Positions 8,418 to 17,387 of a stretch of DNA of 64,000 bases are shown here, piece by piece (position 1 is the stretch's first letter; the number at the start of each line of letters is the position of its first letter). The notes under the pieces were generated by a model, which saw only the letters and a program-made list of their open reading frames with translations, was not told where the DNA came from and made no database searches. The stretch comes from an uncultured Lewinella sp. (lineage in GTDB: Bacteria > Bacteroidota > Bacteroidia > Chitinophagales > Saprospiraceae), in contig CALMYQ010000224.1 in NCBI GenBank assembly GCA_937873655.1, positions 1 to 64,000 on the forward strand. Direction: 5' to 3'. A program made the translations under genes and the position numbers.

Positions 8418-9283
8418 TCTTTTACCTTTCCGCACTCACTATGGGCCTCTGTCTGTCGGCGATGGGGCTGGGGATCTACATCACCATGAAGATCTTCCGC
8501 ATTCCGGATATCACGACGGACGGGAGTTATACCATGGGCGCGGCCGTGACGGCCGTATTGCTCACCCAGGATTGGTCGTTGCCCGCTGTGATCGGCATCA
8601 CCGTCGCGGCAGGTGCATTGGCAGGCGTATTGACCGGCCTGGTGCATACCCGGCTCAAGATCGACGCCCTGCTCGCAGGGATCCTGGTGATGACCGGGCT
8701 GTATTCCGTCAACCTGACCATTCTCGGGCGCTCAAATGTCCCCTTGTTGAACACCACCTCCGTTTTTTCAGCCCTGTCCATTTTTGACAAAGCCATTTAC
8801 AACGAGGTCTGGGTCAGCCTGCTGTTTCTGATCCTGCTCGGGGGCCTGCTGTCTTATATGCTCCGGACGGATTTCGGACTGGCCATGCGGGCGACCGGCA
8901 ACAGCGAGTCCATGACCCGCGCACTGGGCATAAATAACGATCATATGAAGATCATCGGACTGGCCATCGCCAACGCCCTGACCGCACTCAGCGGATTCCT
9001 GGTGGCCCAGTATCAGCATTATACCGATATCAATATGGGCATCGGCATTGTTTTGGTGGGATTGGGCTCTGTACTGATCGGGGATGCGCTGATCAACTGG
9101 CTGGGTGTACAGCGCATCTGGCTGCAACTGGCGCTCATCGTGGCAGGGTGCATCCTGTTTCAACTGGTGCTGGCCCTGGCCTTGTCGCTGGGCGTCAATC
9201 CGAATATGCTCAAACTGGTCACGGCGGTCTTCGTTCTCGCCATAGTAGGTATTCCCCGACTGATCAGAAATACCGCATCATGA
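8414..9283 (+). CDS. ABC transporter permease (BPD_transp_2 / LivH-like)
   Basis: A 289-residue inner-membrane permease with eight or nine hydrophobic segments. The block TDFGLAMRATGNSESMTRAL followed by GLAIANALTALSGFLVAQYQ is the conserved cytoplasmic loop of the branched-chain amino-acid/ribose permease family. It would form the channel for the lipoprotein-bound substrate. It overlaps the preceding gene by ATGA (8414-8417) and the following ATPase gene by ATGA (9280-9283), so the three genes form one coupled import unit. Confidence 0.9.
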   Translation: MIFYLSALTMGLCLSAMGLGIYITMKIFRIPDITTDGSYTMGAAVTAVLLTQDWSLPAVIGITVAAGALAGVLTGLVHTRLKIDALLAGILVMTGLYSVNLTILGRSNVPLLNTTSVFSALSIFDKAIYNEVWVSLLFLILLGGLLSYMLRTDFGLAMRATGNSESMTRALGINNDHMKIIGLAIANALTALSGFLVAQYQHYTDINMGIGIVLVGLGSVLIGDALINWLGVQRIWLQLALIVAGCILFQLVLALALSLGVNPNMLKLVTAVFVLAIVGIPRLIRNTAS

Positions 9284-10029
9284 TCGAACTCCAACATGTC
9301 ACCAAAGTATTCAACCGGGGGAAGATCAACGAGGTCAGGGCCCTGGAAGACGTCACACTCAGCATTGCCGACGGGGAGTTTGTCGTATTGGTCGGCGCCA
9401 ACGGCTCCGGCAAAACCACCCTGTTGAATATGATCGCGGGTGCTGTAATACCCAACGAAGGGTGGGTAAGCCTCAATGGTCAGGAAGTTACCCGGTTGCC
9501 CGAGCACAAGCGCAGCAGGTGGGTGGCGCGCGTATTCCAGAATCCGCTGGCCGGCACGGCGCCTGAATTAAGCATCCTGGATAACTTCCGGCTGGCTTCC
9601 CTCCGTACAGGTAAAAAACGGCTGGTCATCGGCATCAATGACCAGTTCAGGAACACCGTACGGGACAAGATCGCGGGACTTGGACTGGGACTGGAAAACA
9701 AGCTTCAACAACCCATGGGCAGCCTCTCCGGCGGCCAGCGGCAGGCGCTTACCCTGCTGATGAGCGTTATGGACCATACCGATATCCTGCTGCTGGATGA
9801 GCCCACCGCCGCCCTCGACCCCAGGTCGGCGGAGGTGGTCATGGAGACGGCCCGGAAGATCATTGCCGACTATCGCCTGACGACCATGCTCATCACCCAC
9901 AATATGCGGGAAACCCTCCGGTTCGGCAACCGCATTATCCATATGGCCGGCGGCCGGGTTGTCCACGACATTGACGCTGAGGCAAAAAAGGCTTTAAAGC
10001 TGGAGGATGTGTACGGCTGGTTTGGTTAA
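9280..10029 (+). CDS. ABC transporter ATP-binding protein
   Basis: A 249-residue ATPase starting at MIELQHVTKVF (ATG 9280). Further upstream in-frame codons translate sequence shared with the permease gene and are not used. Motifs in order: Walker A GANGSGKTTLLN (about residues 39-50), Q-loop near VARVFQNPLAG, signature LSGGQRQALTLLMS, Walker B ILLLDEPTAALD, and H-loop LITHNMRE. It would power the permease at 8414. The subfamily is the one paired with ABC_sub_bind lipoproteins. Confidence 0.93.
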   Translation: MIELQHVTKVFNRGKINEVRALEDVTLSIADGEFVVLVGANGSGKTTLLNMIAGAVIPNEGWVSLNGQEVTRLPEHKRSRWVARVFQNPLAGTAPELSILDNFRLASLRTGKKRLVIGINDQFRNTVRDKIAGLGLGLENKLQQPMGSLSGGQRQALTLLMSVMDHTDILLLDEPTAALDPRSAEVVMETARKIIADYRLTTMLITHNMRETLRFGNRIIHMAGGRVVHDIDAEAKKALKLEDVYGWFG

Positions 10030-10056
10030 AATCCGTTGAATGACAACTTGAATACT

Positions 10057-10479
10057 ATGGACTTTCTGATCAGGGCGCCGCAGGTCGGCGATATCCGTTT
10101 TCAATTGTACCGGGAGGAAGCGCCGGCAACCGCAGCCGCTTTCCTGGAAACCCTCCCCTTTTCCAGGCTTTTCTACCACGCGCGCGTCTCCGGCCGCGAG
10201 ATCTGGATCGACGATGCGCCTTTGCTGGATATTCCCCAGGAAAATGCCTCCGTGTTTGCCCGGCCGGGAGAAATTGTGATCGGCCCCAAAGGCCCGGCCC
10301 GGAATAAGATTGTCGGCTGCATCGGCATTTTTTACGGCGAAGGGCAGTTGCTTGATTGCGGTAATATCTTCGGCAAGGTATTCGATGAGGATTTGCCGAA
10401 GCTGGCCGACCTCGGCGACGCCATTTGGCGTCAGGGCGCACGGGAGCTTCAATTTACACAAAAAGCCGGACCCCAATGA
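10057..10479 (+). CDS. DUF3830 family cyclophilin-like protein
   Basis: About 140 residues from the ATG at 10057; a TTG 21 bp upstream is a weaker start. The pattern IRFQLYREEAPATAAAFLE, then FYHARVSGREIWI, then ARPGEIVIGP, then GCIGIFYGEGQLLD matches DUF3830, a small beta-barrel family related to cyclophilin-like domains. No peptidyl-prolyl isomerase residues can be assigned with confidence. It follows the ABC ATPase by 27 bp on the same strand, suggesting a link to the imported substrate; the biochemical role is unknown. Confidence 0.72.
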   Translation: MDFLIRAPQVGDIRFQLYREEAPATAAAFLETLPFSRLFYHARVSGREIWIDDAPLLDIPQENASVFARPGEIVIGPKGPARNKIVGCIGIFYGEGQLLDCGNIFGKVFDEDLPKLADLGDAIWRQGARELQFTQKAGPQ

Positions 10480-10490
10480 TGAAGTCCGGC
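10460..10490 (-). terminator. Terminator hairpin between convergent genes
   Basis: GCCGGAC (10465-10471) and GTCCGGC (10484-10490) are perfect complements. Read on the minus strand the stem is followed by TTTTTGTGT, a good intrinsic terminator for the gene at 10516-10911. The loop contains the stop codon of the plus-strand gene. Confidence 0.75.
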
Positions 10491-10515
10491 AGTAAGTAAT
10501 CGCTTTCTTTATTCT

Positions 10516-10911
10516 TTACAAGGCATCGTGCAGTTCAAACCGAAAAATCAAGGTAATATCGCTTTCAACCGGTTCTTCCCCGGAGAAAGCAGGCAACCAG
10601 TCCGGCATCGCCTTGATGGCCTTTTTAGTAGCCTTGATAAGGCTTTCATCCAGGCAATTCAGCACTTTAATATCGTGGATCTCGCCGGTCGGCGCCACCC
10701 TGAAGGTGACTGTAAACCGTCCGGTCACCTCCTTATCGATTGCTGAGACCGGATAGCGCAGGTGCCGTTTGAAATGCTTTTGAAGGGCTTCATTTCCGCC
10801 GGGGTATTCGGCTTCCTGATACAAGGCCCTGAGTGGTTGCATTTGCCCGAAGGTGGGCAAAGCTGTCAAAAGGCTCAGCACAAGGCCGAGACCAAAAAAT
10901 ACAGTCTTCAT
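10516..10911 (-). CDS. Secreted TonB C-terminal domain protein
   Basis: 131 residues from the ATG at 10911. Longer in-frame sequence lacks protein character, while this start gives a signal peptide (MKTVFFGLGLVLSLLTALP, cleavage after FGQ). The rest is one TonB_C-like fold: YPGGNEALQKHFKRHLRYP, then GRFTVTFRVAPTGEIHDIKVL, then AIKAMPDWLPAF. Unlike true TonB it has no transmembrane anchor or Pro-rich spacer, so it is probably a periplasmic accessory protein and not an energy transducer. Confidence 0.8.
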   Translation of the reverse strand: MKTVFFGLGLVLSLLTALPTFGQMQPLRALYQEAEYPGGNEALQKHFKRHLRYPVSAIDKEVTGRFTVTFRVAPTGEIHDIKVLNCLDESLIKATKKAIKAMPDWLPAFSGEEPVESDITLIFRFELHDAL

Positions 10912-11139
10912 CTGGTATTGATTTTGGGTAATTAAAGAATTTTTCCAGGATACCGGGTCCAACAAAATTTCAACAGGCGTCGGCATGGCAGATTGTTTTA
11001 TTTGGTTTAATGAGGTGTCCCATGCAGGACGCCGCAAAATTGGGGGCAAACCGGTGCGAATAGCAACACTGAATGATCGGTTTGCAGGTCTCCATGAGCC
11101 GTTAACCATGCCGGCGGGTCAGATGGCAAAGCCTCAAAC

Positions 11140-11898
11140 CTAAAGGAAATTATCCTGGAACCTCGTCAGCAGGTCATCTTTCTTGTTCCTGGATACCGGC
11201 ACATTGGACTTGTTGGTCATCACCAGGTAACCGCCTTCGGTTCGGATGTATTCCTTTACATGCCGCAGGTTGACGAGGTAGGAATGGTGGGTCCGGAAGA
11301 ACTGAAAGGGGCTCAGGATCTCTTCGAATTCCTTGAGCGTTTTGGAGATCAGTTTTTTACGGCCGTCCACCAGGTGAACGGTCGTATAATTGCTGTCGGA
11401 AACGCAAACCAGGATATCTTCAATTTCCACGAACTCGATGCTTTCCTTGGTTGCCAACCCAATCTTGGTGGGTTTCCCGGACTCTTCATCCCGGATATTC
11501 TTAAACAGCACCTCCAGCTGTTTTTCGGGAATATGGTGCTGCGTTTTTGACAAGTGCTTTTCAACGGCTTTTTTCAGTTCCTGGTTCTGTACGGGTTTGA
11601 GCAGATAATCCAGGGCGCTGAATTTGATGGCCTGAATGCCGAAATCATCGTAAGCCGTAGTGAAAATGACGTCAAAATTGACCTTCCCCAGTTCTTCCAG
11701 GATATCAAAGCCGTTGAGCATCGGCATTTCGATATCCAGAAACAGGAGATCCGGCGGTTCTTTTTTCAGGTATTCAAGTCCCTGGAGCGAGTCGGTAAAA
11801 ACCGCGGCTACCATTACATCCGGACAGTATTGCTCCAGTTTCCATTTAAGGGTTTCGACGCTGTGCAGTTCGTCGTCGATAATAACGGAACGTACCAT
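11140..11898 (-). CDS. LytTR family response regulator
   Basis: 252 residues. An N-terminal receiver domain has acidic residues near DDE (8-10) and the phosphoacceptor Asp55 in LLFLDIEMPMLNGFDIL. A C-terminal LytTR DNA-binding domain (about 150-250) carries FFRTHHSYLVNLRHVKEYIR and VPVSRNKKDDL. It is transcribed directly after the sensor at 11904-15020, with 5 bp between them. That spacing makes it the cognate regulator. The target genes are unknown. Confidence 0.93.
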   Translation of the reverse strand: MVRSVIIDDELHSVETLKWKLEQYCPDVMVAAVFTDSLQGLEYLKKEPPDLLFLDIEMPMLNGFDILEELGKVNFDVIFTTAYDDFGIQAIKFSALDYLLKPVQNQELKKAVEKHLSKTQHHIPEKQLEVLFKNIRDEESGKPTKIGLATKESIEFVEIEDILVCVSDSNYTTVHLVDGRKKLISKTLKEFEEILSPFQFFRTHHSYLVNLRHVKEYIRTEGGYLVMTNKSNVPVSRNKKDDLLTRFQDNFL

Positions 11899-11903
11899 GT
11901 TAA

Positions 11904-14900
11904 TCAGTTTATGGGAATGGATAATTCTACGCGGGTACCCTTGGGTACATTGTCCTCACCTTCCAGATCAATGATCCTTACCGTAGTTTGCCGGCCGAAC
12001 ATCTGGTTGAGCAGTTCGATCCTGTTCCGGGTGATGTTCATGCCCATCGAGCGTTTTTTGGTTGCGTTCTTTGATTTCAGCGCTTCCGCTTTTTTCCTGC
12101 CGATCCCGTTATCTTCAACGGCAAAAGAAAGGAAGCCGTTTTCCCGGGTGACTTCCACGGATATTTTGCCTTTGTCGCCTTTGTGCATGAGGCCGTGCCA
12201 GATCGCGTTTTCGACATAAGGCTGCAAGAGCATCGGCGGGATTTCCAATGCCTCCAGGTTGAGCCCTTTTTCAACCTTCACAATATAATCGAACCGGTTG
12301 TTGAACCGCAGACTTTCCATTTGCATATAAAGCTGAAGCGCTTCCAGCTCGTCCTTCAGGGTAACGCTGTTGGCGCTCGAATTCTGGAGGATCAGCCGGA
12401 TGAGACGGGAAAACTGGTTGAGATACTCGGAGGCTTTCTGGGATTCATTCTTGATGATGTAATAGTCAATTGAATTGAGGCAGTTGAAAATAAAATGCGG
12501 GTTGATCTGGGAGCGCAAGGCATCCATTTTCACGTTGGCCAGCTGTTTTTCATATTCCGTCTTCAATTGCTGTTGCTTCTTGAATTGCCCGATCCTGAAG
12601 CGATAAATGCCGATAACGATCCCGGCCAGCCCGAGGCCGAGCAAAACAAAGAACCACCAGGTCCGCCACCAGGGCGTAGTGATCCTTATATGCAGATCTG
12701 CGGATGATTCGTTCCACAGGCCCTCACTGTTGGCAGCCCGGACTTTGAAGGTGTAATCACCCCCGGAGATATTGGTATAGGAAGCGTACCGGCGGTTGCC
12801 GGCCTGCACCCAGTCCTTGTCCACCCCCTCCAGTTTATAAGCAAACCGGACGCTTTCCGGCAAGTCGTAGGCTACGGCAGAAAATTCAAAGGAAAAGAAG
12901 TTCTGGCGATAACTCAGGTTGAGGTCTCCATAGTGCCAGGTGCTGTCACGGGCGCCTACTTCCCGGTCAAATACTTTTACGGAAGTAAAATAAGGCACAG
13001 GGATTTCCCGGTTTAATTGCAAACTGGCCGGATCGAACAGGCTGAATCCCTTGTTGACCCCAATGGCGATCAAACCCGACGGAAGCTCCCGGATATAACC
13101 CTGGCTCTTGGGTGAATAGCCGTAACTGACGCCGTATTCGTTGAACGCTCCAGCCTGGGGATCAAACCGGACAAGCCCTTTGTTTCCGCTCATCCACATA
13201 TTACCGGTCCGGTCGACAGCCATGCCGATCGGAAAAGAAGGGAGCCCTTTCTCGCCGTCATACCATTCGAGCACACCCTTTTCCGGCGTACCGGGGTCGA
13301 ACTTGCAGATGCCCCAGTCGGCCGAAGCAGCCCAAACATTTCCACTGCCGTCGGTAGCGAAACAGGTGTAGAACAATTCTTTCGGATCACCCTGGTCAAA
13401 CGGCGTTTTCACGATCTGGATAAAATCATCCTGATCGGGCCTGTATATGATGAGACCGGGAGAGGCGCTCATCCAGATCTGGCCGAGGCGGTCCTCCTTC
13501 AAGCCGAAAATGAGTTCATGGCGCTTGTCAAAACCTTCAATATCGAAAATGCCCTTGTACAGAACGGCTCTCCAGGTTTCGGGGTCAACGCGGAGCAGCC
13601 CGTCCCGCCGGGTAGAGATCCAGATATTGCCCCGCCGGTCTTCCAGGATCTCTACCATTTCCGCGCCGGCCGGCAGGGGAGATGAAAGCCGAATTCCGGT
13701 CAGTTTTCGGTTGTGTTCATCGAATTCGAAGAGGTGGTAGGATTCCAGTACCAGGATGCGCCCGTTCCGGAGCCGGATCATGCCTTGCCCGAGGAAAGGC
13801 CGGTTCTTCAGGATTCCCGGAGGAGCTGGGATCACCGACCATTGTTCGGTTTGGCGGTCGAATATAAAAATCCCTTCGCCCCTGCTTTCGCAGACATAAA
13901 GGGCGCGTTGATCCTGACTTTCCACGATATCCGTGACCAGATAACCGTAATCCACATGGCTCTTTGCATCGTGCTGATAACTTTTGATTTGTTGCGCCAG
14001 CGGCCTGTACAGGAACAACCCGACAGGGGACCGAACCCAGAGCCTTCCTTCGTTGTCTTTCAGCTCGGCGCCGTAGAACCGATTGTCATCCAGTGAATTG
14101 GTGAATTCTCTTTCCACCTGGCCGGTCGCGGTATTACAAACGATCAACCCCAGTTCGTAAGTAAGCCAAAGCTTGTCGTCTGAATACCGGCAAAACGACG
14201 TATACCGGGGGCCCGGAGCGCTTTTCAGGTCCTGGATCTTATGGAAGGTTTCCGCCTCCGGATCAAATACCGCCATAAATTGCTGTGCGGCGATATAAAT
14301 CCTTCCGTTTTCATGGCAATACAGACTCCTGAAATGATTCCTGTACGGGTTTTGGTCGGCATACGGGCCCTCGATCCGATACAGGCGGCACCGCCCTGTC
14401 CGGGTGTTGTAGCGCACCAGGCCGTTGTGCGTGCCCAGCCATAGGATAGAATCTTGCCGGACATCCTGCGCCACGGCAAAGACGCTGTTGGTCCTGGAGC
14501 GTTCCTCTTCCGTGAAGTCGCCGTCGGGCTTCAGCGGGTGCCGGTATAGGGTATCCTTCCCGAGATCGGCCTGCCAGATTCCGCCTTTGTTGGCAGCAAC
14601 CCAGGTCTTGCCGCTCCGGTCCTGATAAAATTGGTAGAACCAAATCCCTTTCAGGTAATCCCTGTTCTTGCCCGGGAAAGCGCGGAATTTTTCCTTTTCC
14701 GGCTGAAAGACAAACAGGCCGCCGATAGAAGACATCCAGGTATGGCCCGCTTTATCGCAAAAAACATCAAATACAAGATCCTGATGGGCGTTTGAAGGCT
14801 CATCGGATTGGTTGAACGACCGGATCTCGCGGCCGTCAAAACGATTGATACCTGAAGCCGTACCGATCCAGGTGAACCCATCCTGGTCCTGGTCAACAGC

Positions 14901-15020
14901 GGTAACGAAACTGTTGCTCAACCCCTGATCTTCGGTCAATATGGTCGGTCCGTCGAAGGGATATTGCCCCTGGGCAGCGGTCAGACTTAACATCAGCAAT
15001 ATTGAGCAGGTCCATTTCAT
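11904..15020 (-). CDS. Reg_prop/Y_Y_Y hybrid-architecture sensor histidine kinase (LytS-type)
   Basis: 1038 residues. A signal peptide (MKWTCSILLMLSLTAAQG) precedes about 700 residues of Reg_prop beta-propeller repeats, visible as recurring GxIWxST/GxVWAAS-like blades (GNIWISTRRDGLLRVD, GQIWMSASPGLIIY, GNVWAASADWGICKFD). Then come a Y_Y_Y domain (about 740-810), one transmembrane helix (about 810-830) and a coiled linker. The His_kinase domain has QINPHFIFNCLNSI, with N-box PMLLQPYVENAIWHG and DNGIGRKKAE. It lacks the receiver and AraC domains of classical hybrid systems and instead feeds the LytTR protein at 11140. The periplasmic ligand is unknown. Confidence 0.92.
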   Translation of the reverse strand: MKWTCSILLMLSLTAAQGQYPFDGPTILTEDQGLSNSFVTAVDQDQDGFTWIGTASGINRFDGREIRSFNQSDEPSNAHQDLVFDVFCDKAGHTWMSSIGGLFVFQPEKEKFRAFPGKNRDYLKGIWFYQFYQDRSGKTWVAANKGGIWQADLGKDTLYRHPLKPDGDFTEEERSRTNSVFAVAQDVRQDSILWLGTHNGLVRYNTRTGRCRLYRIEGPYADQNPYRNHFRSLYCHENGRIYIAAQQFMAVFDPEAETFHKIQDLKSAPGPRYTSFCRYSDDKLWLTYELGLIVCNTATGQVEREFTNSLDDNRFYGAELKDNEGRLWVRSPVGLFLYRPLAQQIKSYQHDAKSHVDYGYLVTDIVESQDQRALYVCESRGEGIFIFDRQTEQWSVIPAPPGILKNRPFLGQGMIRLRNGRILVLESYHLFEFDEHNRKLTGIRLSSPLPAGAEMVEILEDRRGNIWISTRRDGLLRVDPETWRAVLYKGIFDIEGFDKRHELIFGLKEDRLGQIWMSASPGLIIYRPDQDDFIQIVKTPFDQGDPKELFYTCFATDGSGNVWAASADWGICKFDPGTPEKGVLEWYDGEKGLPSFPIGMAVDRTGNMWMSGNKGLVRFDPQAGAFNEYGVSYGYSPKSQGYIRELPSGLIAIGVNKGFSLFDPASLQLNREIPVPYFTSVKVFDREVGARDSTWHYGDLNLSYRQNFFSFEFSAVAYDLPESVRFAYKLEGVDKDWVQAGNRRYASYTNISGGDYTFKVRAANSEGLWNESSADLHIRITTPWWRTWWFFVLLGLGLAGIVIGIYRFRIGQFKKQQQLKTEYEKQLANVKMDALRSQINPHFIFNCLNSIDYYIIKNESQKASEYLNQFSRLIRLILQNSSANSVTLKDELEALQLYMQMESLRFNNRFDYIVKVEKGLNLEALEIPPMLLQPYVENAIWHGLMHKGDKGKISVEVTRENGFLSFAVEDNGIGRKKAEALKSKNATKKRSMGMNITRNRIELLNQMFGRQTTVRIIDLEGEDNVPKGTRVELSIPIN

Positions 15021-15042
15021 AGACGCACAACTTCGTTTCCTT

Positions 15043-15050
15043 CAAAGTTA
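15043..15050 (-). promoter_or_regulatory. -7 box TAACTTTG upstream of the sensor kinase
   Basis: The minus-strand sequence TAACTTTG matches the Bacteroidota -7 consensus TAnnTTTG and lies 22 bp before the ATG at 15020. No clear -33 TTTG is seen. Confidence 0.5.
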
Positions 15051-15145
15051 TCGGATTTATTGTTTGGGCGGGAAGAAAATGAGCCGTTGGCAGAAATCCG
15101 GATGCCGGAGGTCATTGCCGGTGAGCATTGGCCGGGTTCAGCAGG

Positions 15146-15676
15146 CTAATCTCCGCATTGCCTGATCTTTTTCACGTCGCCGTCGGTATATTGCCAGCAA
15201 TCGCCGAAAATGGAACAGTAGCAGATTTTGATACTCGACCGTTCTTGAAAATCTGTGGTGACAATGACAACGGAATCCGGAAATTCGGCCTGCAACATCG
15301 TGACATTTTCCTGTATGGCAAGCACGCTGTTCTTCAACGAGGAGATAGACAGGGACTGGAATTGGTCCTGATGCAGCAGATCGACAAGGAATGCCCTGTA
15401 ATCATTGACCGGTTCTCCGTTCAGGAAAATGGAAACATTCTTTATAATAGCCGGGCCGGTGCCTTTGTTCTGAATATTGAGCGCAAATGAATGATTGGTA
15501 TAGGTCACCGTGGGTTCGATATACGGCCAGACAGCGGCGTATTGCTCATTGCGGAGAATAACGGACTGATAAATGGAAATGCCCAGCGCACAGAAACTGG
15601 TAAAAACGGCTGCAAAGGCTGTTGCAGCGGTCGGATTAATGCTGCTGAGGAACTTTTTCAGGCGTTTGAAAGGCAT
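15146..15676 (-). CDS. Hypothetical single-pass membrane protein
   Basis: 176 residues with one hydrophobic segment near residues 18-37 (AATAFAAVFTSFCALGISIY). A soluble domain of about 135 residues follows, with WPYIEPTVTYTNHSFALNIQ and NKGTGPAIIKNVSIFLNGE, reminiscent of an immunoglobulin-like beta sandwich. I do not recognise a named family. It stands alone between the sensor kinase gene and the acetyltransferase operon and is transcribed away from the latter. Confidence 0.68.
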   Translation of the reverse strand: MPFKRLKKFLSSINPTAATAFAAVFTSFCALGISIYQSVILRNEQYAAVWPYIEPTVTYTNHSFALNIQNKGTGPAIIKNVSIFLNGEPVNDYRAFLVDLLHQDQFQSLSISSLKNSVLAIQENVTMLQAEFPDSVVIVTTDFQERSSIKICYCSIFGDCWQYTDGDVKKIRQCGD

Positions 15677-15752
15677 AGGCGTTCGATCGGGTGACTAATT
15701 TTAACAAAATGTCCGATAATGTGGTTTATTTTCAGGCAAAATTTGAGATTAA

Positions 15753-16400
15753 ATGGCTTTACCTTCCGGCCCCGACCCGAATACCTTGTTCCCCATGGAG
15801 AACATTTCAAGGTTGTGTTTTCTTAAAAACCTGGTCAAACACCCCAACATCATCGTCGGCGATTATACCTATTACGACGATTTTGAAGATGTTGCGAATT
15901 TTGAAAAAAACCTGAAATACTTCTTTGATTTCACCGGCGACCGGCTGATCATCGGCAAATTCTGCATGATCGCTTCCGGGGTGGAATTCATTATGAACGG
16001 CGCTAACCACCTGAGCGAGGCGGTTTCCACATTCCCTTTTGCCGCTTTCGGAAACGGTTGGGAAAATGCGATGGAAGGAAAAATCTACCCTTTTAAAGGC
16101 GATATTGTGATCGGCAATGACGTCTGGATCGGATACAAAGCCGTTATCATGGCCGGTGTAAAGATCGGCGACGGCGCCATCATCGGCTCGCATTCCCTGA
16201 TCACCAGGGATGTAGAACCTTATTCCATTGTCGGCGGCAACCCGGCCAGGTTGATCCGCAAGCGGTTCGCCGACCGGGATATCGATCGCCTGCTGCAGAT
16301 CAGGTGGTGGGACTGGAGCGCCGACAAGCTGACCCGCAATGTCAAACTGCTGACCGCTGCGGATATTGATGCATTGGAAAAGGCTAATACAAAACCATGA
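15753..16400 (+). CDS. Vat/CatB-like xenobiotic O-acetyltransferase (left-handed beta-helix)
   Basis: 215 residues, the family's normal length. The N-terminus MALPSGPDPNTLFP aligns with the start of Vat proteins. The catalytic loop NGANH with FPFAAFGNGWE follows, then hexapeptide repeats (IVIGNDVWIGYKAVIMAGVKI) and the C-terminal GGNPARLIRKRF and WWDWSADK. Such enzymes acetylate streptogramin A, chloramphenicol or unknown hydroxyl substrates using acetyl-CoA. Resistance activity cannot be claimed from sequence. The stop overlaps the next start (ATGA, 16397-16400). Confidence 0.88.
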   Translation: MALPSGPDPNTLFPMENISRLCFLKNLVKHPNIIVGDYTYYDDFEDVANFEKNLKYFFDFTGDRLIIGKFCMIASGVEFIMNGANHLSEAVSTFPFAAFGNGWENAMEGKIYPFKGDIVIGNDVWIGYKAVIMAGVKIGDGAIIGSHSLITRDVEPYSIVGGNPARLIRKRFADRDIDRLLQIRWWDWSADKLTRNVKLLTAADIDALEKANTKP

Positions 16401-17359
16401 AAAAAAATCAAGCACCAGGCGCCTTGTTGGGCGTCGCTGCCGGCGATGCCGTCGGCGTCCCGTTTGAATTCAGAACCAGATTGGAATTAAGCCGCTATCC
16501 CGCTGCAGGCATGTCCGGATTCGGTTCGCACATGCAGCTCCCAGGCACCTGGTCCGACGATAGCTCGCTTACCTTTTGCCTGGCGGAATCCCTGCTCAAC
16601 GGTTACGACCTCAGAGATATGGCCGGGCGCTTTGTCCAATGGAAAAACGACGCGTACTGGGCGGCCCGAAACGAAGTGTTTGATATCGGCATCACCACCA
16701 GCCACGCCATCAAACGGTTGGAAAATATCCTGAAAACAGGCGGAACGGATGAATTGCAAAAACTAAAGAACCAGGGTACCGAAACCGAAAATGGGAACGG
16801 GGCACTGATGCGGATCCTGCCTATGCTTTGGTATATTAAAGGCAAGGATGCAGTCGAACAATTTGAGCTCGTCCGCGAAGTCTCGGCATTGACGCACCGC
16901 CATATCCGATCGGCCATGGCCTGTATGATCTACCTCAAAATGGCGGAATTCCTGCTGACGGGTCGCGACAAGGCCGCTTGCTACTCCGATACCCGTGAAG
17001 CCGTTTTGGAATTGTGGAAACAACCGGCATTCGGCCTGGCGGAACAAATGCATTTCAACCGGATCATACAAAATGATATCAGCTTGTTGGATAAAGATCA
17101 GATCAAATCCGGCGGCTATGTCCTCGACTCGCTGGAAGCCGCCTTCTGGTGTTTCCTCCGCCAGGACAATTTTGAAAAAACGGTGCTGACGGCTGTCAAC
17201 CTCGGCTTTGACACCGACACTACGGCAGCCATTGCAGGCGGAATGGCCGGCATTTATTACGGCAAAGAAGGCATTCCTGCAGACTGGTTATCCGCACTGG
17301 CCCGGCTGGAAGACATAACGGCACTGGCAGAAAAACTGGACGCCGCCTATCCGGATTGA
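16397..17359 (+). CDS. ADP-ribosylglycohydrolase family protein
   Basis: 320 residues with the metal-binding pattern of the ARH/DraG family: GVAAGDAVGVPFEF near the N-terminus, TWSDDSSLTFCLAESL, GNGALMRILPM, and FDTDTTAAIAGGMAGIYYG. These enzymes hydrolyse ADP-ribose from proteins, DNA or small molecules with two Mg ions. The substrate here is unknown. It is translationally coupled to the upstream acetyltransferase and followed 28 bp later by a LOG-family gene, so the three probably share one transcript. Confidence 0.92.
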   Translation: MKKNQAPGALLGVAAGDAVGVPFEFRTRLELSRYPAAGMSGFGSHMQLPGTWSDDSSLTFCLAESLLNGYDLRDMAGRFVQWKNDAYWAARNEVFDIGITTSHAIKRLENILKTGGTDELQKLKNQGTETENGNGALMRILPMLWYIKGKDAVEQFELVREVSALTHRHIRSAMACMIYLKMAEFLLTGRDKAACYSDTREAVLELWKQPAFGLAEQMHFNRIIQNDISLLDKDQIKSGGYVLDSLEAAFWCFLRQDNFEKTVLTAVNLGFDTDTTAAIAGGMAGIYYGKEGIPADWLSALARLEDITALAEKLDAAYPD

Positions 17360-17387
17360 TAACGCAAACGAACCTGAAAACAATCCG

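Noticed and set aside
15753..16400. Streptogramin A resistance gene
   Set aside because: Family membership is clear, but many chromosomal homologues have other substrates; calling it a resistance gene would exceed the evidence.
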